A stretch of DNA of 64,000 nucleotides. Origin: Zea mays (taxonomy: Eukaryota; Streptophyta; Magnoliopsida; Poales; Poaceae). Numbering within the stretch: the stretch's first letter is position 1; each line of letters starts with the position of its first letter. The stretch lies in the NCBI RefSeq assembly GCF_902167145.1, contig NC_050099.1, positions 246,028,588 to 246,092,587 on the forward strand, given 5' to 3'. Made by a program: the position numbers and the translations under genes. This document shows positions 9,347-21,737 of this stretch, piece after piece. A model generated the notes under the pieces. The model was given only the letters and a program-made list of their open reading frames with translations. It searched no databases and had not been told where the DNA came from.

Positions 9347-12300
9347 ATGGATCCCCCACGCGGAGGTCAGCGCCCCTCGTCCCCTACTACCTCCACGGTT
9401 TCCCCTCCTACTTCTCCGGCGCGACCGCTGGTTCGTCCCGTCGGTCTCCGCGCGCGGGGGCGGGGCCGATTGGGCCGCTGCGGAGCGGGATTCTCCGTCC
9501 GCGTCCCCTACGCGTCGAGGTTCCATGGCGCTCTCCGTCCTTCGTCCCCCCCGCAGTCGTCGCTGCCCGCGAATCCGAGATTCATCGTGCATGCGCGGCG
9601 CCTGGCGGTTCCCGCGCTCCAAATTGCTGGTCGAGGTACTCGGGTTGCTCTAGTCGCCGACGCGTGGTGGGGCGGGCTCGGCGCCGCGTGCGGGGATGCC
9701 GGCGGCGCCAGTAACGTCAGGTTCGGGTGCATGCGGCGGCGGCTACTCGCATTGCCGCCGTTTCGCCCGTGGGGGTGGTGCGGGGGGCGGCCGGCGGATT
9801 CGGTGCCTTCCTTTACGTCCTTGTCCGGGGATGTACGTGTCCACGGCTGTTGCCGCTCGTGGACTTGGATGCCCATTGTGTGATTCCAATCGCGTTGACC
9901 TGTCCGTGTGGGATGTTTATTCCGATGCGCCTCTTTGTTTGCCCTGGCGGTGTGGCCGCTTTTGGTTGATGGAGGCCACAGTATGTTGATTTTGTCTGGT
10001 GTACAGATTTACCAGAGGGTTTAAGTTTGTTAGTGGAGTGTACTTCTTACCTTCCATTGTCGCAGAGGCTCTGCAAGTAGAAGGTTCCTAACACCAGCTA
10101 ATAATAATATATGCTGGGGGCTACTGTAGCAGTTCGTGAAATTTGGATGTCCATTGGGTGATTCACACCGCATTGACCTGGCTGTGTGGGTTTTATTCGC
10201 ACGCACTGCTTTGTTACCTTGGTAGTGTGTTTGCTTTAGGTTGGGCGCAACATTGCGTTGATTTCATTTGTTATACATATTTACAGACGGTTTGAGTTTC
10301 TTAGGAGAGTGTATTTCTTGCCTTCCATTCTTGTTGTCTATAAGTAGAGGCTGCGCAAGTAGAATGTACCCAATCTTGCTAATAATTTTGTGTGGAACAC
10401 ATTTATAGCTCCATAAAACATGCCTCATATGTGGTGCCAGAATCTGAATTATGTAGAAGTGCCATGCAGGTCTATTAGAAATGGTCAGCTACAAAAGGCC
10501 TATATATACTGGGAAATTATAAGTAGAGTTGTTATATTTTGTACCGAGTGCTTAATTCGTTTTCTGTTTATGGAATATATTTGCGCGCTTTCCTTTTTTA
10601 TGCCCCTATGTTACTTTTTTCTTCTGTGAAACATAATATGTTAGCTAAGTTGTTAGTCACGGTGTCACCCCTAGACTACTCTCATGCTTAACTGAGCCTT
10701 AATAAAAATTGTTTTTGCTAAGATATTTGTTATCATGTAAAAACCATTGTGGCATGTAACCGGCATACTTAAGCATGGTATACATATTACATATATAACA
10801 CCTGTAAATGTGCATTGGCAAACAAAAGAAGCTTGATTACACATGGTTCTGTTCCAACACTTTTTTGTTTGTTTATCAGTTTCAAGGATTATGTTGGAAT
10901 GACTACCATATAGTCTTTGCATCCAGTATATCTTTTCCTTGGATGCTTTATGAGATCTAGTAAATTTATTCTAATATGGGCTTCAACTTTGTTGATTTAT
11001 TGTCACGAGTTATGGCACAAAGTTCCTTTCAAACATGCTTCTGATATATTTTTAAGGACATTGGTGATGCATATAACATTATATAATGCTGCAAAAAATT
11101 GAAATATATTTTGTATATATTGAATGGATGGTATTTTTGTGTTATTATATTACTTCAGGACCAGTGATTGATCCTGCTAAATGTCGATTGATGAGTGTGG
11201 ATGAAAAGCGAGAACTCGTTCGTGATTTATCAAAGAGCCCAGAAAGTGCTCCTGACAGGCTCCAGTCATGGACCCGGCGAGAAATTGTAGAGATTCTTTG
11301 TTCTGATCTTGGAAGGGAGAGGAAATATACTGGTTTATCCAAGCAGAGAATGCTAGATTATCTATTTAGGTTGGTGTCTGGAAAATCATCTGGTCCAGTG
11401 GAACATGTGCAAGAGAAAGAGAAAGGGAGAGAGAAAGGGAAAGAGAGAGAAAAAGAATCAATTCCTGAGCCCAATACAACTAACCACCATCAGTCCCCTG
11501 CCAAACGACCAAGAAAGAGTGATAACCCATCACGATTACCGATTATCACAAACAACTCAGCAGCATCTGATGTAACTGGGCCAACTAATAATTCACGGTT
11601 CTGTCAAAATGTAGCTTGCAGAGCTATTCTCAGGGACAATTTTTGCAGACGCTGTTCATGCTGCATTTGTTTCAGTTATGATGATAACAAGGACCCAAGC
11701 CTCTGGTTGTCCTGTAGTTCAGACCAACACTTACAAAAGGATACCTGTGGTTTCTCATGCCATCTTGAATGTGCTCTAAAGGATGAAAGAACAGGTATTC
11801 TGCAGAGTGGACAATGCAAGAAACTTGATGGTGGCTATTATTGCACTCGCTGTTGGAAACAGAATGATTTGCTTGGGTACTGTTCTGTAGCATCTTTTTG
11901 TTATACAATTTTATGCAACCTGATTCTTTTTTTTTGTTTCCATGTTTCCAGTGTTATTGCCTCCCTCTGTTAGTGTGAGCCTCCAGTATATCTTGCACTG
12001 ATAGATCTTAAGAATTGAGAAATATTAGTTTGATAGTCGTGAGGTTTAGCTTCGATATTTTTCATCATAGCTTATCTTCCAGATACTACACTTTATGGAC
12101 CTTACCTGGTGAAAAAGTTCAGATCTTATTATAAATCACTTTCTTTTAGCTTTGCTGTTATGTTCTTTTGGATCGATCCATGTACGGTCATCATTTATTC
12201 AAGGAAAAGAATGCTCACAGGTAGAGCCGTAGAGAAACAAGCTCTATATATTTCAATTTGGTACTTTTAGAATCAACCTGTCATGCTTTAACTTTATGGA

Positions 12301-14403
12301 ATGAACTATTGCTGTGGATACTCTATTCTAGCTGGTCGAATGGCCAATTCGTCCAATTTCCCTCTGGAGTAAGATTTGTTTGTCGAGACAGGCAGCTTTA
12401 TGCAGCAAGTATTTTAGGTTGCATACTATGAAAACAGATCCTCAACCCTTTTTAATTTTTGCTATTTCTTTATGTCTTCTTGAGAGATCTTACTGCTCTA
12501 GTTTCAAGGTATGGAATGGATGAGTTCATAGTTTGATAAAATTTGAGCATTTGAAGTAGGATGTACATGTAAATATGAGTATAGCATGGAGAATTGAATG
12601 TTAGAACATTTGAATTACCTCACAAGAGGGAAAATGAAGAAGTGTAGTTCTTCAAAGGTTTCAGATTGATATTATGCATTTAGTGCTCTGTTCTATTGAT
12701 TGGTATGTGTGAATTGTAAATCGGCTTGTATTGTCAACCTTCTGAGTTAGCATCTGACTATTAAATTTCCTTTCTTATTTCTCAGGTCCTGGAAGAAACA
12801 ACTGGTGATAGCAAAAGATGCTCGGCGATTGGATGTGTTGTGTCATCGGATTTATCTCAGTCACAAGATCCTCGTCTCCACAGAAAAGTACTTGGTATTG
12901 CATGAGATTGTTGATACAGCATTGAAGAAACTGGAGGCTGAGGTCGGTCCTATATCTGGAGCTCCAAATATGAGTCGTGGAATTGTCAGTCGACTTACTG
13001 TTGGTGCCGAAGTTCAGAAACTTTGTGCTCAAGCAATAGATGCTATGGAATCATTGTTCTCGGGTGTATCTCCTGCTGGTTCAAGAATCCCGCGTATGTT
13101 TTGAACCCTTTATGTTTGACATTCACATATACAATTCGAATTGATTAATTGATCCATTCTTCCAATTTCAGGACCATGTATGGTACCACCAAATTTTGTG
13201 AAGTTTGAAGCTATAACCCAAACATCTGTCATGGTATTTTTGGATTTGGTTCACTATCCTATGCTTGCCCAAGAGGCAACTTCATTTAATATATGGCACC
13301 GAATGGCTGTTACTGAAGCTTACCTGACAAATCCGACTGGCATAATACTTCCCCCATCGAAAAAATTACCTGTCACTGGGCTTGCACCGGCTACAAGCTA
13401 TATCTTTAAGATTATTGCTTTCAAAAACTCAATCGAGTTGGGTTCATGGGAAATTAGAACGAAGACAAGCTATCAAAAGGATGATCCAAGGGGTTCAATG
13501 CCAGGTGGTACTAGACTAGGACATAATAGTGAGAGCCTGAAGGCAAACAGTGATGGCCAGTCTGATCCTTCCTCAGAGGGTGTGGACTCAAACAATAATA
13601 CTGCTGTTTATGCTGATCTAAACAAGTCCCCTGAAAGTGATTTTGAGTACTGTGAAAATCCTGAGATCCTAGATTCAGATAAAGCGTCTCGTCGCCTCAG
13701 CGAACACATCGATGACTTGCAAAATATACAGATGGCTGCAGATAGGGTAACAGAAGTCACTGAGCTGGAAGAATCGCCTGGGCTCTCAGCCTCAGCCTTG
13801 GATGAGGAACCCAACGCTTGTGTTCAAGCAGTGCTTCTCAGGGAGCCAAACCCACTAGGACACAATCAAAGAACTGTAGTTCCTAGATCACAGCATGCAT
13901 CTAATGTACTGGGTGGAAATGAGTTGGTGATTGTTGGACCTCGATATGCTGGTTCTGTGCCACCCATTGCAACAAGAGGTCTGGAAAACAGCAAGGAGAG
14001 CGGTGGAAGGGGCTTCAAACCCAAACCTTGTAACAACATTTTCCAAAATGGCTCTTCAAAGCCTGAAAGGGAACCGGGCAATTCGTCAAACAAAAGAACA
14101 GCTGGTAAAACGGAGGACCTTGGTCACAAGGATAGTTCATCTGAAGTGTCCTACGAGTACTGTGTAAGGGTGGTCAGGTGGCTGGAGTGCGAGGGCTACA
14201 TCGAGACAAACTTCAGGGTGAAGTTTCTCACATGGTTTAGCCTGCGTGCCACCCCGCAGGAGAGAAAGATAGTCGGTGTCTATGTGGATACCCTTATTGA
14301 GGACCCTGTCAGCCTTTCTGGCCAGCTCGTTGACAGCTTCTCGGAGGCGGTATATAGCAAAAAGCGGACGCCTTCTGGTTTCTGCATGGACCTGTGGCAT
14401 TGA
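9347..14403 (+). CDS. VIL: VIN3-like (VEL family) PHD-finger protein, 4 coding exons
   Basis: VEL proteins act in the nucleus as accessory factors of Polycomb PRC2 and help silence loci such as flowering repressors. Coding exons are 9347-9365, 11159-11876, 12786-13093 and 13172-14403 (2277 nt, 758 residues), with all phases consistent. The tiny first exon encodes MDPPRG and splices over a 1.8 kb intron to [20 protein letters not shown]. Domains in order: a DNA-binding-like N-terminal region with a Lys/Glu-rich linker (to about residue 145), a Cys-rich PHD finger ([32 protein letters not shown]), an alpha-helical extension, an FNIII domain ([12 protein letters not shown] to WEIRTKTS), an acidic linker, and a C-terminal VID domain ([18 protein letters not shown] to SGFCMDLWH). 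The 5' leader is CT/GC-rich with a run of about 17 C near 9270. The exact paralogue cannot be told from sequence alone. Confidence 0.92.
9849..10395 (+). repeat. Diverged tandem duplication inside VIL intron 1
   Basis: Two adjacent blocks (about 9849-10108 and 10130-10395) share the same order of motifs: TTGGATGCCCATT/TTGGATGTCCATT, GCGTTGACCTG/GCATTGACCTG, GTTTAAGTTT/GTTTGAGTTT, CTTACCTTCCATT/CTTGCCTTCCATT, GCAAGTAGAA, then GCTAATAAT. The copies are clearly diverged, so the duplication is old. Confidence 0.65.
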
Positions 14404-15427
14404 AGCACCACAAGCACCTACCGTTTGCTTTGTAGGGAGCACACATTCGGGCCCATTCTTTTGTTGCAGATCGTTGCATTGATTCTTCATTGGAAATTTC
14501 GCTGAAGTATTTGACTTGCACATCTTCATTGAAACTTAACTTTTCAATGACAGTAGGTTAAGTTAATGGGCAATTTCTTTTTTTCTTTTTCCGTTCTTTA
14601 CATTTGCTCCATAGTAGGTTACCGTGCTATCATCTGTACCGTCCATGTTAACCTTAGAGCATCAATGAGCCGCATCGTTCGGTCAGCCTGGGGCATAGTG
14701 GATTTTGTGGCGTGTGGCTGCTCGAAGGATGATTGTCAGGCTGGACCAGGAATGCGCCTTTCTGTGGGATGAAGCAGATTCGTATGGACGTTGTCAGTGA
14801 AATGGTTGTGCTGTACCTGGGGTTTTGCATTTTCTTGCTGACTTTGTTGGGAATGGGAGGAATGACGTTTAAGATGCAGAATGTCTGCCTTATTAATTAA
14901 TCTTATGTTGACTCATACTTCTCTATCAACTGCGTTTATGGTTCGCTGGTGTTCTGTCTGAGGGCCTCCGGTTTTGTGTTGCGCCTGTTTGAATTCCATT
15001 CCAGTGCACTGACACTGTACATGGCCACTGTAGTTTGGTTTTCATCATTGAATGCGTGCTTGCGGCTTGGTGTATGGGCTATGGTGCTGATGCCCACCGA
15101 ATGCACATCTTCGTACTACATGCGTGGAAAGCTCTACCATGATGTTTTGCCAGGCACAAAAGAATTTCCATTCCTGATGAACTGACAAACATGAGAGACA
15201 GTAGCAGGGTGCAACCCCTCCCCTGATTCACACACACACACGAAAAAACTTGTTCTTGGTTTACAGGTTGATGGTTAATCTAAGCGTCAAACATAATGGC
15301 CAGGCATGCATAAAAAGCTTCCAGGCTAAGCTGGTGGTATAAATGTTTACAGAAGATGTATAGAACAGCAACATATTCCAGTGGGAAGCAGTTATATGTA
15401 GACATTGTGGCCCTCGTCTCATGCATG
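14404..15427. other. 3' regions between two convergent genes
   Basis: This holds the 3' UTR of the VIN3-like gene (plus) and, at its right side, the 3' UTR of the kinase gene (minus). A short (CA)n tract occurs at about 15230-15240. Frames at 14566-14772 and 14949-15185 have no recognisable domain and are likely UTR chance frames. Confidence 0.5.
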
Positions 15428-18400
15428 TTACATGGCAAATGATGCTCCTCCCTTCAGTCTTCCCTCGCTCAGAATGTCAACCAGGTCATTATCCAACCGC
15501 AAATCCTGCAGTAGTCACAGCCTTTTTAACACACCGGAGATGGAAATGACGCGCGGTGCTGATTAGCTAGATTTACCTTGTTGCTCGCTGAACGGTGATG
15601 AGCTTGATCCATGGAATGAGGGAGCGAGGAAGAAGACGAGGGATACTCGGACGGCGAGACGACGCGGTGCAGGCGGACCAGCTCGGGCATGACGACGGTT
15701 TCCAGGTCCGGCCGGTCCCTGCGCCGCATCTCGCAGCACTTGAGCGCGAGCTCGGCGAACGCCTGCGCCTCGGGCACCGGCCAGCCGGCCACGTTGCCGT
15801 CCAGGAGGTCGGGGAACGTGCCCTCCTCCAGCGCGTCCGAGACGGCGTACGCCAGCCCCATGGGCTCCCGGGCGGTGACCATCTGGAGGAGGATGACGCC
15901 GAGCGCGTACACGTCGGACTTGGTGCACAGCAGCCCCGTCTTCTGGTACTCCGGGTCGATGTAGCAGAAGGTGCCGGCGGCCGCCGTCTCCCGGTACTGC
16001 GTGGCGGCGCCGTCCACGTCCACGGCGCGCGGGATGATGCGCGCCAGCCCGACGTCGCCGATCTTGGCCGCGAAGGCGGCGTCCAGCAGGATGTTGCCCG
16101 GCTTGAGGTCGCGGTGCACGAACGCCTCGGGCCTCATCTTGTGCAGGTACAGCAGCCCGCTCGCGATCTCCACGGCCACCCTGAACCGCAGCCGCCACGG
16201 CAGCGGCGCCGTGCCGCCGCGGCAGAAGAGCCGGTCCTCCAGGCTCCCGTTCGGCATGTACTCGTACACCAGGCAGCCGTACACCGGGCACGCCCCCACC
16301 AGGCGCACCATGTTCGGGTGACGGATGTTGTTCAGCAGCTCAACCTGCCGACGCCGCCGCCGCCGACGGTTTCTCCATAAAACAAACAAAAAATGCGAAA
16401 CAACCAAATGCGTGCATGCGAATGCAATGCAACAGAACAGGGCTCGTAGTAGTTTAGTACGTACCTCCTGTCGAAACTGCTTCAGTCCCTGCGTCACATT
16501 AGAGTAGAGGATCTTGACGGCCACGAGAGTGTCGTCAAGCGTGGCCTTGTAGACCGGCCCATACCCTCCTTCCCCGATCTTGAGCTCATCGGCGAAATGG
16601 TTGGTCGCGTTCGCGATATCGTCCGCGGTGAATATCCTGCACTCGAGCCTGGTAGGCAGGCACTCCAGCATCCTCTTGGTCTCGATCGGCCTCGGCAGGG
16701 CCCTGAGCTTCAGGTCGAGCTTGCGAGCCTCTTCCGGAGTAGCCGACGACGACCCGCCCCTGCTGTCGTCCCTAGGCGAGCAAATCGGCGGCCAGCGCCT
16801 CAAGATCGGATGGATGATGTCCTGCGAGTCGTAGTCTGCGAACTCCTCTCCACGCTGATGAGGTAGAGTGTCCAGGCTCGAAGGCTTATGCTTCGGGCCG
16901 ATTGCTGACTGAGAACACGCTTCTGCTTCTGCTTCTGCTTCTGCCGCCGCCGCCGCCTCCGGTCTGTTCCTGTGAGAGCTTTCTGGGGTCCTGCCCATCT
17001 CCCTCTGCTCCTGACGTTCAAAGCATTCCAGTCACGAACGTTTTTCACGTCGAATCCGAACATGTTTCTGTTCTGGCCATCGTTTTGGACCGCTTCAGAT
17101 CGATTCAGTTCGGATTCGAACACAAACATTTTCTTTAACACTGTGTAGTACTATAGCTAGTAAATGGTCATCACCGATAATCCCTCCGCGTGGTAGTTCC
17201 ACGGAAGCGTATCAGTATCGCCATCCTGCTGCTGCTGCTGCTTACGTTCAATCCTAAAGAGGCTCAGTTCGGCTTCATCCTCGTCCTGCACCAGGAAAAA
17301 AAACACGTGGAATGGAAGTGCTGAGACCATAGCGTTAGATATATAAATATATATGGCGCGCGGCAATTCGATTCAGTTCATTCATCAGTGCAATTCTTCA
17401 CTTGCCGTTGGCGACAGCGGGCTGTAGCCATGCTGATCGACGTCGTTTAGAGATCCACCACTGGGGCATGATGAAGACGCTGTCTGGTCTGATGACATGA
17501 AGCTCCCTCCGTCTTCCGTCGGCGGTTCGTCGGAGCTGCCACCATGGGTGGGCGTCGAAGCACGTACTGGGATAGGCCTGGGCGCGCGGAGTGTTCAGAT
17601 TTATGTAGTACGCTTGAGAATTTGCAGCAAGCCTCAGCCAGCAGCTGAAGAGAAGACGATGGTTTTCTATATAGAAGACGAGTAGGAAAAATTAAGGACA
17701 CTCACCTCGAAATGCCGCCGTGCCCGTTTTCTGGCTTGTTGTGAGCCGGTTCACCTGTGAATCAGGTACGCGCGTACGTTCAATAATTCCATATGAGCAT
17801 TTGCACAGCAATCTATGAGACAAGCTAAGAGTGTGCATGCATGAGAGGAGGAGCACAGGAGTTTTCACCAACTGGCAGGCTGTTCCCAGGCGGGTGATCA
17901 GGTTCCGGATCTCCCCTGCTGCCGCTTGTCTCGTTCGCGTAGGTGGCGGGCCTGAAGGACGAGATCTTCCCTTTCGCTATCACGTAGACCGAACAGAAGC
18001 TCGGCGCGGACTTCGTCACGGATGTCGGCACGTCCAGCTTCCATATCGTCCTGGGAAAAGCAGGGGGAAAACATGGCGCACACACTCGCTCACTCACTCA
18101 CTCATCGAAGCTGGACATTGTTTTGCTTCAAGCACGCATGTATACATGATGCCATGGGAAGGGATGTTTGAGAGATGGAGCTGTGTGTACGTACCTTGTA
18201 AAGGCGTTCCTGGATGCTGAGCCCAGCACTAACTTGTCGACCTTGTTGGTGGCGACGAAATCGACGATCGCCTTCGACACGTCTGTTCCGTCCAGGATAA
18301 TTTCCCTGCATTGCAACTGTAGATATTAAAGTAAGTCAGACAAAAAGGTAATAAGGTTACCAATCTCCCTAATTTAAGATTCATTCATCACATGCACGGA

Positions 18401-18933
18401 ACAAAACAAAAAAAACTGGTATTGAACATTGTGCATACCCCTCTCCTGCTGCAGAAACACTGGAAGGGGATCATCAGATCTTTCGCCTGAAGGTCCATCT
18501 GGGCGTGAAGATCGGCCGGGATGTCGTCCTGCACGTGTGATATGGCGAACTGCTTACCGCCTGCACGTGCAAGCACACACGGCAATCAGGGAGATTCAGC
18601 AACACGTCTGAGGTCTGACTGATCGAATTGATCGATGGGTCGACGAAATTGATCAGGAAATTGGTCACGTCACGTACCGGGGCCCTGGAGGAAGGTGGGC
18701 TTGCGGCGGACGTGGACGAGGAAGAAGGGGCGGGCGCGGGAGAGGATGTTGTCGGCGGCCCACTTGAGCGCGTACTGGCTGCCCCTGTCGCCGTCGACGG
18801 CGACGGCCGCCCTCCCGTGCTCCCTCGACGGCAGAGGGCTGCAGTGCCTCTCTGCGGCGTCGGCGGCGTCCTTGCGGGCGTCCTTCTTCTTCGCCGGCGC
18901 CACGATGGGCTGCGTGGGGAACGTGTACGACAT
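15428..18933 (-). CDS. USP-domain receptor-like cytoplasmic kinase, multi-exon
   Basis: The protein joins a universal-stress-protein (nucleotide-binding) domain to a Ser/Thr kinase, a family related to plant U-box kinases. Supported exons in transcript order: 18933-18678 ([20 protein letters not shown]), 18560-18439, 18316-18195 ([19 protein letters not shown]), 18050-17869, probably 17566 to about 17402 (Ser-rich linker), a kinase N-lobe exon from about 17014 to 16465, 16344-15577, and 15505-15428. Kinase motifs: [32 protein letters not shown] in place of [29 protein letters not shown]. The last exon gives [20 protein letters not shown]... and a TAA. No U-box is seen, so it resembles the family branch that lacks one. 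The linker exons between about 17560 and 17000 are not resolved, and the start at 18933 is the first Met in frame with the USP domain. Its product probably acts in cytoplasmic signalling. Confidence 0.8.
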
Positions 18934-19093
18934 CTCCGGGCGGTGCGCGCTGCTCTCGGGGCGGAGGTGGAGCGCGAGGGCATGGCGTCGATGGCGTCAA
19001 CCATCGGCCCTGCCCTGGTGGTGCCGGTGGGATAAGAGACGAGGGCGCGGGAATCGTGGCACGCCGCGAGTTCGGCGGGGAACCGCGCTGCTG

Positions 19094-19182
19094 CCTGCAT
19101 GCCACTCTTCTGTTTCAGGCCTTCAAAAGGGAGGGCCCAGAACCCAGCCCAAAGCTTGCCAAGCCCACAAACAGTAGCTTTA
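19094..19182. repeat. Left half of duplicated kinase-upstream segment
   Basis: Together with 23223-23319 this forms a 186 bp segment repeated without interruption at 26468-26653. It begins CCTGCATGCCACTCTTCTG and ends at the TTA target (19180-19182) of the Harbinger element that splits it. Confidence 0.85.
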
Positions 19183-19200
19183 GGGCCTGTTTGTTTACCC

Positions 19201-19300
19201 CCAGATTATATAATCTGGATTAAATAATCCTAAGAGGCAAACAAACAGTCCAGCTTAATTGCCGAGATTATATAATCTAACCCCTTGGATTATGATAATC
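19201..19300. repeat. Left subterminal ATTATATAAT motifs of Harbinger element
   Basis: The palindrome AGATTATATAATCT occurs at the left end just inside the TIR and again near 19265, together with GGATTA-containing variants. The right end has the same motif in several copies. Iterated subterminal motifs are typical binding sites for transposition proteins; this role is inferred. Confidence 0.6.
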
Positions 19301-20085
19301 CATAAGCAAGTGAGGAGGTGCTTATTTCAGATTATTTTTTCCCACTTCCCCACTACCCTTTCAAGTTTCCTAGAAATTACCCACCATTGCCATTATAATC
19401 CACCGAATCGTTTTTGCCTATTGGATTAGAGAAGCCGCTGCCAAACAGAAAACACGCCGCCAGCCCCCACCCTACGCGCGATCACGCCCGCGACACAGGA
19501 TCTCGGGGACGCCCGCACCCGCGCACGGCGCACGCCAAGGTCGACCGCTCCGACGCGCGCACGTCAAGCTCTACGCGCGATCCCGCCCGCAGACCCGCCG
19601 CTCCGACGCAGACCCGCGCACGCCAAGCTCTACGCGCGATCCCCTGCCCCGTGCCGTCGCTTCCGCTCGCGTCGCGCTGGTGGTCTCCAGTCCGCCACCG
19701 CCCGCGGCCTCGGGGACGCCCGCACCCGCGCACGCCAAGGTTGACCGCTCCGGTCGCTTGTGCATCCCTCGCGCCGCCCGGGAGCTAGCCTCCGCGCCCG
19801 GCACAAGATTCCGCCCAGAAGCCTCCGCGCCCGGCACAGGATTCCGCCCAGAAGCCTCCGCGCGGTGGACAGGGACGCGTCCCGCGCTCGGCACAGGAAC
19901 CCGCCGCGCCGTCGTCGCTCGGCAGAGCATCTCGCCGCGCCGTCGTCGCCCGGCACAGGATCCCGCGCGCAGCAGGTTCGCCAGAAGACTCCGCGCGCCT
20001 AATTTTTCTTTGCATATGTCACGACGAGATCCAGAGTGCGACCATCTAATTGCTACAATGCTACTCTATCTACAGGTGTATTGTG

Positions 20086-21466
20086 ATGGATCCTACATCA
20101 GAACCAGCAGACATTGAATCAGGAGTTGGTGATATTACGGCACCTGAACGAGGCAGACCAACCATGACGGCAGGTCGTCGTGGCGCAGGATTTACACTGG
20201 CAGGGCGTAGTGCCGGTCGTGGCACTACTTGTGTGATACGCGGTAGTAGGAGTGCCGGAAGGAGCATTCGTGGTGGCCGAAGTGTTGGTATTGACATCGA
20301 TTTAAATGCTCAAGTTCGGGAAGATGATGAACCAATTCAAGTTGAAGCTGAAATTACTGCAAATAATTCGGTGAGTAATTTTCTAACACATGGCTATTGC
20401 TAATTTGTAGACAGTTGTAATGTTCATATGTGATATGCTTGTACATATATTTTCGTATAGAAGGAGAAATATGACAAGGCAGATTGGTCATCCATGAATA
20501 CTAGAACTTTTTGTGAAATATGTGTTGAAGAGGTTGAAGCTGGTAACAGACCAAATGGAACACTAACTACTGCAGCGTATAAAAATATTTGTGTTAAGTA
20601 TCGACAAAGAACTGGTTTGCTTCACAGCAAAACTCAATTGAAGAATAAGTGGGATTTACTGAAAGGGCTTTACAGTTTTTGGCTTGGTCTAAACAAAGAT
20701 ACAGGACTTGGATGGGATTCTAAGCTAGGGACTGTGATTGCAAGTGATGAATACTGGAAGAAAAATACAAAGGTAATAACATATTAGTTAAAGTTATATT
20801 GCACTTGTTTTAATCTATTTCATCTATGATGTAGTACTAAATATTGTAATTGTTATGCAGGGGCATCCTGATTGGAAGAAACTGAAATATGGCCCTCTAG
20901 AAAATGAAGATTTCATGACACAAATGTTTGAACATATTGCAGTGGATGGATCTACATCATGCGCTCCAGGTGAATTTTATGATGTGGAAAATCATGAGAC
21001 TGAGGTTGATGGTATTGATGGAGTTGATTTTGGCACATTTGAGGCAGACTGTGATGCTCAATATGATGAATTTGCGTCTCCTTTTGCTAGTGCCAGCAAG
21101 TCAACTCAGTCGAAGAGAGGCGGCTCAACTCAGTCAAAGAAAAGAGCTAGTCCTACTGTTGTTAATAGCCCACTGAAGCGCTCAAAGAATCCCATGGTTA
21201 AGGTCATGAATAAGATTCATAATACTTTGGAGATCAATTGCAATATTTCAAACAAAGTAATGCTTGGAGAGTATAGGTATGAATCAATCAAGCAATGCAT
21301 GGAATGGGCTGTTGAGTGTGGAGCAACTGAAGGATCACTTGAGCATTTCATGGCTACTCAGCTTTTTGTTAAGGCGGAGCACAGGGATGTATTTAAGTCA
21401 TTCAAAACAAATGAAGGAAGACTTCTATGGTTGAAGAGGCACTGCGCTAAGGATGGCTTATGTTAG
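20086..21466 (+). CDS. Harbinger ORF1, Myb/SANT-like DNA-binding protein
   Basis: Harbinger elements need an ORF1 protein with a Myb/SANT-like domain that helps the transposase reach the nucleus and bind element ends. Exons 20086-20370, 20461-20772 and 20861-21466 join in phase 0 and give 400 residues. The N-terminal third is Gly/Arg-rich (repeats of SAGRG and GGRS), likely disordered. The Myb/SANT-like domain spans about residues 100-220: ADWSSMNTRTFCEICVEEV, GTLTTAAYKNICVKY, TQLKNKWDLLKGLYSFW, DEYWKKNTK, then GHPDWKKLKYGPL. A basic Ser/Lys-rich stretch (STQSKRGGSTQSKKRAS) may be a nuclear signal. The frame ends at TAG. No internal lesions are seen. Confidence 0.85.
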
Positions 21467-21645
21467 GAACATCTATTTATTTTCGTGTGTTAGGAGCATC
21501 TATTTACTTTCATGTCTGGAACATGTATTTATTTTCGTGTGTTAGGACCATCTATTTGTTTTCATGTGTGGAACATATATTTATTGTTTATGTGTGGAAC
21601 ATCTATTTATTTTTATGTGTGGCTTCTGGTACTTTCTATTACTTA
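21467..21645 (+). repeat. Short tandem repeats between ORF1 and transposase
   Basis: About five imperfect units of 28-35 bp carrying AACATCTATTTATTTTCGTGTG-like sequence, varying as ..AGGAGCATCTATTTACTTTCATG and ..GGACCATCTATTTGTTTTCATG. They fill most of the space between the two Harbinger genes. Confidence 0.7.
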
Positions 21646-21737
21646 ATTTGCATGAATATTATTTGTAGCTTGATGTAGATGTGAATGAGGATGAGGAGGA
21701 GGACGAGGCTTTTGTAGCTGCGCGAGATCGAGGCCAA

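Noticed and set aside
9023..9883. A 286-codon plus-strand frame
   Set aside because: It is the GC-rich 5' leader, first exon and start of intron 1 of the VIN3-like gene read without splicing. Only 9347-9365 is coding.
15563..16380. Long frames overlapping the kinase exon (242 codons minus, 261 codons plus)
   Set aside because: Shadow frames produced by high GC3 of the kinase exon; the kinase frame has all catalytic motifs.
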